DNA of 64,000 nt, taken from NCBI GenBank assembly GCA_034359265.1, contig CP136890.1, positions 64,667,501 to 64,731,500 of the forward strand, written 5' to 3'. A program made the translations under genes and the position numbers. The notes below the pieces were generated by a model. It was not told where the DNA came from. It searched no databases and was given only the letters and a program-made list of their open reading frames with translations. The stretch is from Canna indica. Lineage: Eukaryota > Streptophyta > Magnoliopsida > Zingiberales > Cannaceae. Below are positions 35,678 through 47,180 of the stretch, piece after piece. Within the stretch, counting starts at the first letter, position 1; the number at the start of each line of letters is the position of its first letter.

Positions 35678-37349
35678 AATATATTTGATTATATGCTATT
35701 CCCCTTTCTTTTTCTTCATAATTTTTTCTTTACTTAAGAGGAAATAATAAAATATAATGAGACAGAATCGATCTTAAATTTACAATAAAAATTGTATTAA
35801 AATAAAATTAACTTTTATTTTAAGAATTGTATTAAAATAAAATAGTTTCATAGAGAAAACATTTAATTTAAAATATTTTTAAAAATTTGCAACTAAATAC
35901 ATAAAATCATAAATTAATTATCTCAAAATAATTTAGAGTTAACCTCTAATATCTTAGGAACCTTTCTTTTTGATTAATTAATTAATTAAATAATTCATAT
36001 AAATAAGAAAATAACATCTCATTTATCATAATCCAAAAAGTAACATACATCAAATTGGCATTTAATTCTTGGATATCTATTAGTATAATTTGATTGATTA
36101 AGATAGTCTAGGAGAATTTGACTCTTGTTTGATAATTCTATCTTGAAAAGCTTAAATTTGAGTTAAAATGACAAAAGAACCCATGATAATAAAATAATAT
36201 AAAATATATTATTTTATACAATTAGAAATGGACATTTAAATATATTATTTTATACAATTAAAATTGGAAATGCTTAATTGAAAAGACTCAAAAAAAAATA
36301 ATCAACTGCCATACATTAGAATTATGACATTCAATTATAGTAATTAATTATAATGAGTTATATATATATATATATAGAGAGAGAGGTGTGTGTATTTAGT
36401 TAAGTTTTGATTTCAAATTTAAAAAAAAAATGAAAATCATATTTAAAACAAATATATATTTTTTATTATATAATTATATAAATTAAATTAAATTAATATA
36501 TATTATTTTGCTCTACGTTTATAATTTTTTACCTATATGATATTTGTTAGCATTCTCATTTATTTAGGTATGAATATTAGTACTAAAAGTATAATTTACT
36601 TTATAATTTTAATATTTTTTATAATTTTAAATTTATTTATATTTTAAATTATATGTATACATAATTATGCAACACGTGGATTTCGACTAGTTAATAAAAA
36701 GAATAACATCAATCATAAACACTTCAAGTATTTTTTTGCAAAAAATGAAAAAAATACTATATGAAGCTATGTATTACAATCAACTCAATTATATTCGTTC
36801 TGAAATTTAAATTTTTCTCATGAAATGCAAAATTTAGAATCAAAAAATTGAAATGTAAAAAATATAAATTAAACTAAATTAATGAAAAGTGAACTATTTA
36901 ATTAATAATATAATCAAAAGATAGTAACTTAATAAAAAAAATAAAAATAAAAAATAAATTTAAAAATAATACAAATATATATTAACATATATAATACATA
37001 TTAATACTATCAAAATAGAAAATAAAATAATTTTTTTATTAAAATAATATATGATGACGACGACGAGTCGACGAAAACAACAACAAAAATAAAATAGAAA
37101 ATAAAAATAAAAGTAGAAAGTAAAAATAGTAATATATAATTGATAAAGTGACAAAATGTATATTTATATAATGTATATTAAAAAGTTCTAGACAAACTGC
37201 AATGATGAAATCTTATCTTTTTACTAACGAAGGTTCACAAAAATTTAAATTAATTTAAAATTTAAATTTGATTAAAATAAAATCTTATTATAAAGATGAG
37301 ATCGATACGAAGCATAAAATTTTTTATTCGAACCAAACTTTTTTTTTTT
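35678..37349. other. AT-rich spacer (copy 1)
   Basis: This strongly AT-rich sequence has a TATATA..GAGAGAG microsatellite at 36361-36389. The ORF at 36960 on the minus strand is Phe/Tyr low-complexity. No gene was found. It ends at the LINE poly(T) run (37339-37349). Confidence 0.6.
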
Positions 37350-39312
37350 GCAAGAAAAAAAAGGAAACTTATATTACTCTAAAGTATCCAGGACCGTAAC
37401 TATCCCTTACAATGATCTGTTCAAGCTCAGGTGGTCTTATAGATGACCAAACCTGAGAAGTACGAGAAGATCTAGCACAATTTTCAGTCCAGTGGGCTGC
37501 TTGGTTACACTCACGAAGTACAAATTTGAAATTAATAAAGTTACACACAGATAAGATATCAAAAATATTCAACACTAGAGCTTGAAGTTTTCCAAGCTGG
37601 GCACGTACGCTTAGCCAAGCTTTCTATAAGCATCTTTGAATCTGATTCAAAAATAACATTCATATAATTCTTTTGCAGGGCAACAAGGGCAGCTTCCTTA
37701 ATAGCTAAGGTTTCTACATATAAAACAGAGTTAGTACAATGAAAATATTTACTGGCTGCAAAAATACATTCATGTATGTGATTTCTAGCAATCAAACCTA
37801 TACCAATACTGTCACCATTAGGGATGGCAATATTACCCGTACCCGCGGATATTTACCCGACACGGGTCGGGTATGATAAACATATTATACCCACGGGTAC
37901 GGGTACGGGTATAAATTTTTACCCATTTAATAAACGGGTACAGGTATGGATACTATACTATCCACACCCGCGGATACCCGCTACCCGCCAATATATATGA
38001 AAAATTAAATTTATAATTTTATATATTAATATTTAATGGAAAATTTAAAAATAAATCTAAATATAATATATTTTTAGGGATATCAATTTCCAATTTTAAT
38101 TGAAAGTACTTTGATTTTAAATTTAATTTTAGTTTTAAATTTAATGTTGCATAAATGATTATTTATATTTCTTAAGATAATTTTATGATTTAGAATTTAA
38201 TTATTACGTAGTTTATTTTATGGATTAATGTTTCTCAACCAAGTTATTAATAGTGGTGAAATGAGAATCATTGGTGGTATACTATTATAATAAAATAAAA
38301 ATTCTTGTCATATATTAAATGGGTATCCGCGGATATCCGCGGGTATCAATTATCCGCAAGGGTGCGGGTGATGGATATCCATCGCGGGTGCGGGTGCGGG
38401 TACGGGAGACGGGTTTAGTAAACGGGTGCGGGTGCGGGTGTGGCACTATCCGCCCCGAACCCGCCCCGTTGACATCCCTAGTCACCATCAACAGAAGCAT
38501 CATAGTTGATCTTAATAGTATTTGGAGGAGGAGGAGACCATTGACACAGCTTAGGGGTTTTCCTTACCCCATTACCCTCAGGAATATGGGTATGATGCAT
38601 AGCCTTGAGGAAGGCTAGAATTTTCCTCATTAAGCATTGAGGGGAAATCTGTCTCACCTGATGCAACCTATCATTTCTAGAGAACCAAACAAATCACCAG
38701 GATACGACAATCGACTTCCTACTTAAAGGATGAATTGAATCATCATTAAAAAGTAGGATGTTACTATCAAGCATCCAAGTGGATTTATCAGGAAGGGTAA
38801 AAGGGATATGATTTTGCAGAAGGCTGAAGACAGTGGCGGTGTAAGTGCAATGGCAAAAGAGATGTTCAACTGTTTCAGAATGATTTCCACAGAAAGTGTA
38901 ATGATCATTTGGAGAAAAGCCAATGTAGTGGAGTATGTAGTTGGTAGGAGTTTACCATGAATGATTTTCCAAAGAAATTTTTTAATCTTGGTAGGAATAT
39001 CTATCCTACACAAGTTATTCCAATTAAAAGAAGGGAGATTTGAAGGCAACTTAGAGTTAAGAAGAAATGAGTAGGCAGCAGCAATGGTAACATTTCCCCT
39101 AATGCTATCAGTCTATATCCATTTATCATCATAGGGAACCCAAGCAAGTCAAGAGTAGTAATCTGTTCCCAATTTATCCTGCCAAATATCTCAAGACCCA
39201 CCTCATGATTCCATCGTTGATCAGTGATCAACAAGCTAACCTTGGTATCCAAATTTATATTATGGGAGTTTATAAAGGTAGGCTTTAAGCAGAGGGGGGT
39301 TTCAAAATACCA
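37350..39312 (-). pseudogene. Minus-strand LINE 3' part with nested MITE (copy 1)
   Basis: Read on the minus strand, it runs from RT C-terminus (INLDTKVSLLITDQRWNHEV, LEIFGRINWEQITTLDL) through zf-RVT remnants (IPTKIKKFLWKIIHGKLLPT). It continues into an RNase H-like domain (INYDASVDGD, then a MITE, then LIARNHIHECIFAASKYF, and ETLAIKEAALVALQ, NVIFESDSKMLIESL) and ends with a poly(A) tail (poly(T) at 37339-37349 on the plus strand). Several frame changes disable it. At its 5' side it is cut by the copia LTR at 39313. Confidence 0.85.
37819..38480. mobile_element. hAT-like MITE (662 bp) in the LINE RNase H region (copy 1)
   Basis: The ends are TAGGGATGGCAATATTACCCG and, on the minus strand, TAGGGATGTCAACGGGGCGGG. 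It is flanked by a perfect 8 bp duplication GTCACCAT (37811-37818 and 38481-38488), as expected for hAT elements. Both ends are GC-rich CCCGNACCCG arrays around an AT-rich core, with no transposase. Its ORFs are repeat translations. Confidence 0.9.
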
Positions 39313-40785
39313 TGTTGGCTTAAGGGTCTCTCTTAAGCCTCGATCTTTATTTTGATGATAACAAACATGTATTTAATCCAAGTGTGTAGTTTTGAGTTCA
39401 GGTTGAGGTTGCGATACGCATGCCTAATCCGTTCAAACGAGACGACGGAAAAGACCGTCAAAAGAACGAAAGAAGAAATCATTGAAGAAATGCTCCAGAT
39501 TAAGTCAAGAAGATTTAATGTAATATGTCCCTAGAATAGTTTATCCCAAGCCTAAAATATAAGGTTACCCAAGTTGAAACTTGGTAACCAAACCCTTAGA
39601 ATTGGCATATAAAAATACAAGGAATTAATCATCCTCAACCTGGGATCGGTCGACCGGTCGACCGATCAAGGCAATAAAATGGCGATGCAGCCCATTCGAT
39701 CGACCGACTGGTCGACCGAAGATCGCAAGAAATTGGCAGAAGCCATTCAGTCGATCAGTCGGTCGACCGAATGTCGCGAAGGGCAAATAGCTGGGCTGCA
39801 TCGGTCGACCGATTGGTCGGCCGACAGAGGCAAAAGTTTGGCAGAAAGGTAGCGGTCGACCAATCGGTAGAGCGACCTAAAGATGGCCTCTATCGCGTGA
39901 TTCACTGCAGCAATTCGATCGACCGATGGGTCGATCGAATATCGGAAGAAATATTGGCGGTTGACCCATCGGTCGACCGACCTCTCTCAGCTGCAAGCGG
40001 TCGGACCTAGCGATCGATCCGCTGGTCGACCGACTGATAGACCGGACTTGCGATCGAACGGCTTCAACGGTCGATTTTTTATCTGTTGAACGGCCGTTCG
40101 GCTGAGGGGTTATAAATACCCTTCACCAAACTTCATTAAACACTTTTTGCAAAACTTATTTGAGCATTAAAAGTGAGTCTTAAAGCCTTCATACGAGATA
40201 CACCTGCACGCGCCTCTCTGCTCCCAGTTTCGACTTCATCAGGCACTGATTTCTTCTCTTCAACCTTGCTACGTTCATTGAAGTCTTCTTCCAGTTGCAA
40301 GTTGAAGACGAGAAGACGGTGGAAAGAAGCTTGGTTCAAATTTTTTCTTCATTAGCTCTTTCCTAAAGTTTGTAATTTATTGAATCTTGTTTTCTTGTTA
40401 AGATAGCTTGCTAGGTGTGCTAGGAAACACTTAGGGTAAACTTTGTAGAAGTGTGTTTTGCCTAGGTGAATAGGATTGAGGTGTTCTCCAAGTGAGGGAG
40501 AAGGGTGTCCTCATGTGTATTCAAAGGGAAACATACATTCTATAAAGTAGTGTTTAGAAATCCTTGGTAAGGAGCCAAGGTAGTGGAGTAGGCGGTTGGC
40601 CGAACCATTATAAATTGATTTGTTTACATTGCTCTTTACTTGCTTTCATGATTGTGATTGAATTGTGATCATATCATTCATTAAAGAACAATTCCATTAA
40701 GCTAAGACAAAATTAAGTTAAAAGAAATTGAAAAGGGGGATTGACACTATTCAACCCCCCTTCTAGTGTCAAGATCCATCCAACA
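39313..40785 (+). mobile_element. Copia 5' LTR (copy 1)
   Basis: It begins TGTTGGCTTAAGGGTC and ends GATCCATCCAACA. It is the duplicate of the LTR at 55586-57058. U3 carries about eight perfect GGTCGACC octamers between 39650 and 40040, and a promoter box GGGGTTATAAATACCC near 40106-40121. The next bases (40787-40799, TTGATATCAGAGC) form a degenerate tRNA-Met primer-binding site. Confidence 0.92.
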
Positions 40786-40842
40786 ATTGATATCAGAGCT
40801 AGGTAGTAGGCTAAGATTTAACCATCTTCCCTACAAGTCATC

Positions 40843-41971
40843 ATGTCTAGTGAAATTCAACTAGCACAAGGGTCCTCTACTAACACTCCACCACTATTCG
40901 ATGGGAACAACTATGCCTATTGGAAGATTCGCATGAATGACTTCCTTCAATCCTTAGGCGTTGATGTATGGAGGATGATCCTAGTAGAGTATAAACAACC
41001 TGATAAGGATATGGATAAATGGGACCAAGAGGAAGTTAGGCTCTTTAATGCAAATGCCAAGGCCGTCAATGCTCTATATTGCGGTCTATTAATTAATGAA
41101 TTCAATAGGATCTCTACATGCAAGTCCGCATACGAAGTGTGGAAGGTCCTAGAGACCACCTATGAAGGGACTTCACAAGTAAAGGAATCCAAAATCAATT
41201 TACTCATGCATGACTATGAAATGTTTAAAATGCTTTCACATGAGTCTATTGATGCCATGCATGCTAGGTTTTAAAATATTACGAATAGCTTAGCTAACCT
41301 TGACAGGGAGATAAGGGAAGAGGAGAAGGTAAGGAAGCTCATTCGTTCCATTCTAAAATCTTGGGAATCCAAGGTGACGGCCATCATGGAAGCCAAGGAC
41401 TTGAGCACGATAAAGATTACCGAGCTCATTGGGTCTCTCATGACACTTTAAACCCACATGAAGCAATACCAAGAAAAAGATGCTTTTAAAGGCAAGGTCA
41501 TTGCCTTAAAAGCATCGCATAGAGCCAAAGAGACATCGTCATCAGAGGAAGAAATGAATGACCTTGAAGAAATGGCAATGCTTGCAAGGAGGTTCATGAG
41601 CTTCATGAAGGGAGGCATGAGAAAAGGAAGAAGTGGCTACACGTGTTACAACTACAACAAGATGGGGTACCTAAGGAAAGATTGCTCGCTTCTAAAGATG
41701 GCCACTACCTCCAACCCTCACAAGAAAGAAAAGTACAAAAAGAAGAAGAATACAATGATGGCTATATGGGATGATAGGCCTCATCAAGTGAAGAAGAGGC
41801 CGACAAGGAGTGAGAAAGCAAACATTTGCTTGATGGCAAAGGATGATGAGGTAAGATTTAATTTTGGTGAAACTTCATTTACTCAAGAGGAATTGCAAAT
41901 TGAATTTGAGCAAATACATGATGAGTTCATAGCAATTAGGAGAAAATTTAAAGATCTCAAAAAGGACAATA
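40843..41971 (+). pseudogene. Copia gag fragment, truncated by CACTA element
   Basis: The frame starts MSSEIQLAQGSSTNTPPLF and contains the gag-type YAYWKIRMNDFL and SAYEVWKVLETTYEG blocks. It is broken by in-frame stops at 41272-41274 and 41449-41451, then carries a CYNYNKMGYLRKDC zinc-knuckle remnant near 41641-41682. The frame continues to KDLKKDN and is cut at 41971 by the CACTA terminus. It lacks the one-base deletion seen in copy 2 near 58092. Confidence 0.88.
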
Positions 41972-41993
41972 CACTACTAGAAACTTGGTCTTC

Positions 41994-42275
41994 AGCAACG
42001 GCTATTAGCAACGGCCGCTCAAGCCGTTGCTATTTGCAACGGCATTCTTACGGCCGCCCGAGCCGTTGCAGATATCTGTATCTGCAACGGCGTTCTAACG
42101 GAAAACCGAGCCGTTGCTGATTATTTTAATTATCAGCAACGGCTTTCGGACGGAAAGGCGAGCCGTTGCTGATTTTTTAATTTTCAGCAACGGCTTGCTA
42201 ACGGATAAGTGAGCCGTTGCTGATGATAACTTATCAGCAACGGCTTTCTAACGGGCGAGTGAGCCGTTGCTGATA
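41994..42275. repeat. CACTA 5' subterminal palindromic repeats
   Basis: Repeated units of TCAGCAACGGC, a variable stretch, then GCCGTTGCTGA give about six imperfect palindromes in 280 bp. In CACTA elements such subterminal repeats are binding sites of the element's own TNPA-type protein (family knowledge). A single further palindrome near 47128-47176 (ACGGCTTTCCCACGG / CCGTGGGAAAGCCGT) is the 3' counterpart. Confidence 0.8.
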
Positions 42276-42732
42276 AGTTTATATAGGGCACGCTCTCGCG
42301 CCCGACCCTTCTTCCTCCCGCTGCTGCCGCCGCCGCCTCCTGCCGAGAACTTCGCCGCTGCTGCCGTTGCTGCCGACGCCGACGCCTCTCGCCGACGCCT
42401 CTCGCCGCCGCGCCGCTGCCGCTGCTGCCGGTATGTTGATCGGCCGGCCTATACGGTTTCGGCCGGTGATGTTAAAATCCGACCGAAACCCTATTTCTAG
42501 GGTTTCGGCCGGCGGCGGTCGGCCTATGGCCGCCGCCGGACCTTCTACAGTGGCCGGACAATGTGTCCGGCCACTGTACGCCGGCGCCGGAGGGTGGACT
42601 CCGGCGCCGGAATATATATATATATATATATATTGTTTTTGAAATTGTTAATTAATTATTTTATAAATGTTAATTAATTGTTTAGATTAATTGTTTAATT
42701 TGTTAGATTAATTATTAGGGTTTAGATTAATT

Positions 42733-42996
42733 TCGGACGCGCGCCGGAATCGTCCACTTCGGACGCGCGCCGGAATCGTCCAATTCGGACTCGCGCCGGA
42801 ATCGTCCAATTCGGACTCGCGCCGGAATCGTCCACTTCGGACGCGCGCCGGAATCGTCCAATTCGGACTCGCGCCGGAATCGTCCAATTCGGACTCGCGC
42901 CGGAATCGTCCACTTCGGACCCGCGCCGGAATCGTCCAATTCGGACTCGCGCCGGAATCGTCCACTTCGGACGCGCGCCGAAATCGTCCAATATGG
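42733..42996. repeat. 26 bp minisatellite in the CACTA element
   Basis: About ten head-to-tail units of CCGGAATCGTCCAMTTCGGAC plus GCGCG or TCGCG are present. Variants alternate between CACTTCGGACGCGCG and CAATTCGGACTCGCG. It yields overlapping minus-strand ORFs in all three frames that are pure repeat translations. Confidence 0.85.
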
Positions 42997-43205
42997 ACTC
43001 GAACTGTCTCGAAACATTTAGAAAATAATCATCCATCCGACGAGTTGATATGATTCACGTACGCATCGATCAGTCGGATATGATTTAGCAAAACCTTAGA
43101 TCCGTTCGGGGATTGTATGTTCGTGTAAAAGAAGTAGATGATCTTTTATACGACGTACAATTCTTGAATTGTCCCTGATTGGACAATTTGGGAATATAGT
43201 TATTT

Positions 43206-43381
43206 GTACTGCACTTACGTTTTTATTTTAACTGTTAACTAATTATTCTAAATTTCGGCAACATCTCTCTTGTTCTCCGATACGCGCCCAGATGATATGC
43301 GTATTCGAAGAACTGTAGGGAGATGCTGTCGAAATTTAGAATAATTAGTTAACAGTTAAAATAAAAACGTAAGTGCAGTAC
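43206..43381. repeat. 176 bp near-perfect hairpin upstream of TNP2
   Basis: Arms 43206-43257 and 43330-43381 are exact 52-base inverted copies, running from GTACTGCACTTACG to AATTTCG. The loop side continues with weaker pairing (CAACATCTCTC against GAGATGCTG, GATACGCG against ATGCGTAT). It could be a snapback MITE or a stem-loop in the TNP2 leader. Confidence 0.85.
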
Positions 43382-43441
43382 GAATAACATAAATCCCGAA
43401 TGGAATAGGACCATCTCACCTAAAGACATTAACCAAAGAAA

Positions 43442-45207
43442 TTGTCATTGATTGACAGAATCATGTCGGCTGATCGAAGTTGGATGTACCGACGTTTTGA
43501 TCGTGGAGCTTTAACGAATGAGTTTCGATTAGGCGTAACGTACTTCCTAAATTTCGCCTATTCGAATCGGAATTTCGTTAGCATGGGTGATCAAATCCGA
43601 TGTCCGTGCCGCATTTGTTCGAATGGCCGATTTTTGGATCGGGAGACTGTCACTCTGCATCTATATACCAAAGGATTTACACCAAGATATTTTCTATGGA
43701 CTTGTCACGGGGAGTCACGCGAAGTCGGGACGTCGAGCAATCCTGTCGTTCAGACATATGGTGAATCTTCCTCTGCTGGTGCTTCTTCATCCGGTCAATG
43801 TAATCCCTATAGAACTATGATACTTGATAGTCTTGGGGGTCAATTCCACCTGAATGATAATGTTGATCGGCCAGTTCTTCAGACATCAGTCCCACCAGAT
43901 ACTACAGCGGTTGATATCACAGAAGTAGGGGCTGCGGTAGAGATTGAATTACCGAATAAAGAAGCTGCAGAATTTTACGAGATGTTGAAAGCTGCCGATG
44001 AACCTTTGTATGAGAATTGTCCTAAATACACTAGGTTTTCAGCAATGACACAGCTCTTAAACATCAAGGCCGATTGTAATATCAGCGGAGTTGCGTATGA
44101 TCGGATTGCTGGATTGATTAATGGAATGCTGCCTACTGATAACAAGTTTGAGCCTACTTTTTATAAGACTAAAAAGCTAATGAGAAAATTGGGGCTTGGG
44201 TACGAAAAAATACACGCGTGCCAAAATAACTGCATTTTATATTATAAAGAAAATGTGCAGTTGGATAAATGCCCTGTATGTCAACACCCTCGTTACAAGG
44301 AGAAGAAATCGGTCCGACAGAAAAATATCCCGTTTAAGGTGCTTCGGTATTTTCCACTAACACCGAGGCTTCAAAGATTATTCATGTCGGAAAAGACAGC
44401 CCCCTACATGAGTTGGCATGCAAGAAGTCGTGATGATACAGTAATGACTCATCCATCTGACAGTGAAGCATGGAAACATTTGGATACATGTTATCCTTCA
44501 TTTGCTATGGATACTAGAAATATCAGATTGGGATTGTGCACAGATGGTTTTAATCCGTTTGGGCATTCTGCAACTCCTTATTCAGTTTGGCCAGTGCTGC
44601 TGACAGTTTATAATTTGCCACCGTCAATGTGCATGAAAGATGAATTTATTTATCTTTCGATGATTATTCCGGGTCCTAAGGGTCCGCGAAAAGAAATTGA
44701 CATATTTCTCAGACCCTTGATAGATGAATTGAAAACATTGTGGACTGAGGGAGCTGTCACTTATGATTGTCATCGGAAGCAAAACTTCAATTTAAAGGCC
44801 GCGGTCTTGTGGACAATCAATGATTTCCCCGCGTACGGCATGTTGTCGGGTTGGAGCACTCACGGCCGACTCTCTTGCCCGTATTGTATGGAACACTCTA
44901 AATCAATCAGTCTTCAGAACGGACTGATTGGCGTGTAGTCTGTAAGACAAAAGGTAGAGGAAAAATTGATCCGATAGTAGGAGAAAATGATCCTCCTGGT
45001 TTCTATCAAGAAGATGATCTTCCTGCTGTGGATCGTATTATTCCAATACTCGAGGATGCAGACACAACGTCAATTCAATTAGAAGTTGAATATGCTGATG
45101 ATGACGATAATGAAATTGAGGAAGCTGGAGATGAAGAAGATGAAGAAGAGGAAGAAGAGGAAGAAGAAGAAGAATTCGAAGACTATTATTCAGATGATGA
45201 AGAATAA
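43442..45207 (+). pseudogene. CACTA TNP2-type transposase with internal deletion
   Basis: An open frame of 498 codons runs from 43442 to 44938. The natural start may be the Met at 43463 (MSADRSWMYRRF). The N-terminus has the transposase-associated block (GVTYFLNFAYSNRNFV, CPCRICSNGRFLDRETV). The middle is Transposase_21-like: MTQLLNIKADCNISG, CQNNCILYYKENVQLDKCPVC, WHARSRDDTVMTHPSDSEAW, LGLCTDGFNPFG and GWSTHGRLSCPYCME. It stops abruptly after SLQNG. In the next frame the text continues directly as TDWRVVCKTKGRGKID and an acidic tail EEEEEEFEDYYSDDEE with TAA at 45205-45207, the usual C-terminus. The intervening part of the normally much longer protein is deleted. Confidence 0.85.
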
Positions 45208-45282
45208 TTGTAAAGTATATATTTTATTAAATATATCTCTACTATTTATACAATAATCTGATTATATGTCTGTTCGACAGAT

Positions 45283-46828
45283 ATGTCTGGTCGTGGTTAT
45301 CGACGCAGGAGAGTTTCGGAGTCTCCGATCGGTGAGACTCCAGCACTTACTAATGCTGCTGATCCTCCAGTTGCTGATCCTCATGAGGATGATACTGCCG
45401 AGGCTAGTACATCCAGACGTAGGCGGCCACGCGGGCCGAACAGGTGGCAGCCTCCACCAGCCACAGAGTCACGTAGATTGATTAGCGTGATTGGGGAGCG
45501 GTACGTAATATATAATGAATTATGAATCATTACAAATTCATTATATCATAATATAATATTAAAATTTATTTTTGTTGTGCAGGTTCGAGCAAGAAGAAGT
45601 GCCGAGGAGCATTTCTTCTACTATTCGACGATACATGCACGGGGCATGGCCTACGTGGTCTCACGTGCCTAGCGAGCACGTCGACATGTTATGGCGCGAG
45701 TTTGAGGCACGTATTATTTTTTTTTTTACATGCATGATGATATATTAAGAATTGGTACTGATATTATTATTTTGCAGGCTCGCTATACATAGGCCGAGGA
45801 CCAGAGGTCCTTCATTTACGCTGCCTGGGAGTCTATTTCCCGGGCAAGGTACAACGGGCAGCTGGGGCAGGCTCGGTCCCGAGCGATGGCCCGAGCTGGG
45901 ACCACTAACATCGCGGAGACTCGGGGATACGGCCCCAGTTGGATTACTCCGGATATATGGGACCAGCTCGTGGGGATATGGTCGACGGATCGATGGCAGG
46001 AGGTTTCTCAGAATGCGGCTAGAAATCGCATGTCGGGGGGAGCAGCGCGTCACACCGGCGGCTCTGTTGCATTTGCAGTGCACGCAAACCGTATGGTAAG
46101 TATATCTTTTAATTATATATTTTATTTGTTATTATGTGTACTAATTAATGTATTTGTTTTGTAAATGTAGACGACGGTGTCGGATGACGGGACTGTCCAG
46201 CGACCCTCCCCGATGGCAGTGTTTGAGCGGACTCACCGTCGAGCACATGGGACTGGGGAGTACATCCACAACCGCGCTGCATACATTATGGTAATTATAT
46301 ATTTGTTTAAATTATTCATTATATATTTATAATTTAAGTTTTATGATAAATATTAAACAAAAAATCAAACTCGAGTAGGAGACCTACAGCCAGACGGTGG
46401 TGCAGCGTGGGGGTACCCCCGAGGACTTTGACGCAGCATCGTGGGTCGAGGCCGCAGGTGGCTGGGACCATGGCCGCGTATATGGCTTCGCAGATAGTGG
46501 TCATGCGCGAGCCGTACTAGGGCCACTTGGGGCACCGACCCCTCCGGTCGCTGGTGAGCGGCCGTCCACCTCTAGATCCAGTTATGATCATAGTAGCAGA
46601 ATAAGGACTCTAGAGGACACGGTCGCGCGTCAGACTGAGATAATGGAGCGCCAGAGTCAGATGATGTCGGATATACAAGCTATGCTACGCAACATGTCAG
46701 GTCATCCTGAAGTAGGCATCTCTTCGGCATCATCTAATCCATCGTCCGCGAGTCAGTCCACGCCGGTGTACACTCAAGCACTCCAGACCCCGCCATATGA
46801 TCCAGGCCATCCTCCATCGTCATCGTGA
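45283..46828 (+). pseudogene. CACTA second gene (Ptta/En-Spm, Transposase_24-like), five exons
   Basis: Exons by splice sites: 45283-45500, 45583-45710, 45778-46095, 46171-46290 and 46379-46828 (TGA). Each intron is 66-88 bp, with GT donors and AG acceptors. The protein starts MSGRGYRRRRVSESP. It contains RRYMHGAWPTWSHVPSEHVD and MLWREFE, then WESISRARYNGQL, WITPDIWDQLVGIWSTDRW, NRMSGGAARHTGGS, FERTHRRAHGTGEYI and SQTVVQRGGTPEDFDAASW, a C-terminal coiled coil (IRTLEDTVARQTEIMERQSQ) and a Ser/Pro tail. This is the plant TNPA-like/PF03004 pattern. Exons 2 and 3 do not join in phase, and a TAG at 45790-45792 follows the acceptor, so it is probably disabled. Confidence 0.78.
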
Positions 46829-47180
46829 GATTTTGTTTATATTGACTTTGTTACTCAGATATTGAACTTGTTTAATTTATATTGACTATGTTACTCAGAT
46901 GTTGATACTTCAATTTTACATTTGAATTGTGTTTATACTATCGTGGATAATTATGAATATAAATATAATTGTTTTGATGTATATCTTGGTGTGTTTGTGA
47001 TGTGTGAATGAATGTGTATGAGATGTTTGTGATGTGTGTATGGGTGTGTGAGTTATGTATCAGATAAATGTATCAATGTTTCAACGGAAATTAGAAATTT
47101 GAAATATTTCTGTTTGCAGGTATGGGTCATCAGCAACGGCTTTCCCACGGCCGTCCGTGGGAAAGCCGTTGCTAAAAGTG

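Larger units (their letters stand above)
34216..41971. repeat. Segmental duplication, copy 1 (7756 bp)
   Basis: This stretch matches 50485-58243 almost base for base: about fifteen substitutions and a few small indels noticed by eye. It contains a solo LTR lacking its first 18 bases, AT-rich spacer, a minus-strand LINE with a nested MITE, a copia 5' LTR, and the start of copia gag. On the left it begins inside the LTR, with no target-site structure. On the right it ends exactly at the first base of a CACTA element. Confidence 0.93.
41972..47180 (+). mobile_element. CACTA (En/Spm) DNA transposon, 3' terminus missing
   Basis: The left end CACTACTAGAAACTTGGTC follows ATA, the likely 3 bp target site. 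Subterminal palindromes with CAGCAACGGC/GCCGTTGCTG arms crowd 41994-42275 and recur at 47128-47176. Between them lie a 26 bp minisatellite, a long hairpin, a TNP2-type transposase gene and a second, five-exon gene of the Ptta/En-Spm (Transposase_24) type. The expected right end, a complement of CACTACTAGAAA, is not found after the last subterminal repeat, so the 3' terminus appears to have been deleted or replaced. Confidence 0.87.

Noticed and set aside
38319..38618. Gly/Arg-rich plus-strand ORF
   Set aside because: It covers the CCCGCACCCG-type end of the MITE and part of the antisense LINE; it is duplicated only because the segment is.
42733..42996. CRISPR-like array
   Set aside because: Units follow each other without unique spacers; it is a minisatellite in a plant transposon.
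42708..43036. Three overlapping minus-strand ORFs of about 90-100 codons
   Set aside because: They are translations of the 26 bp minisatellite in three frames.
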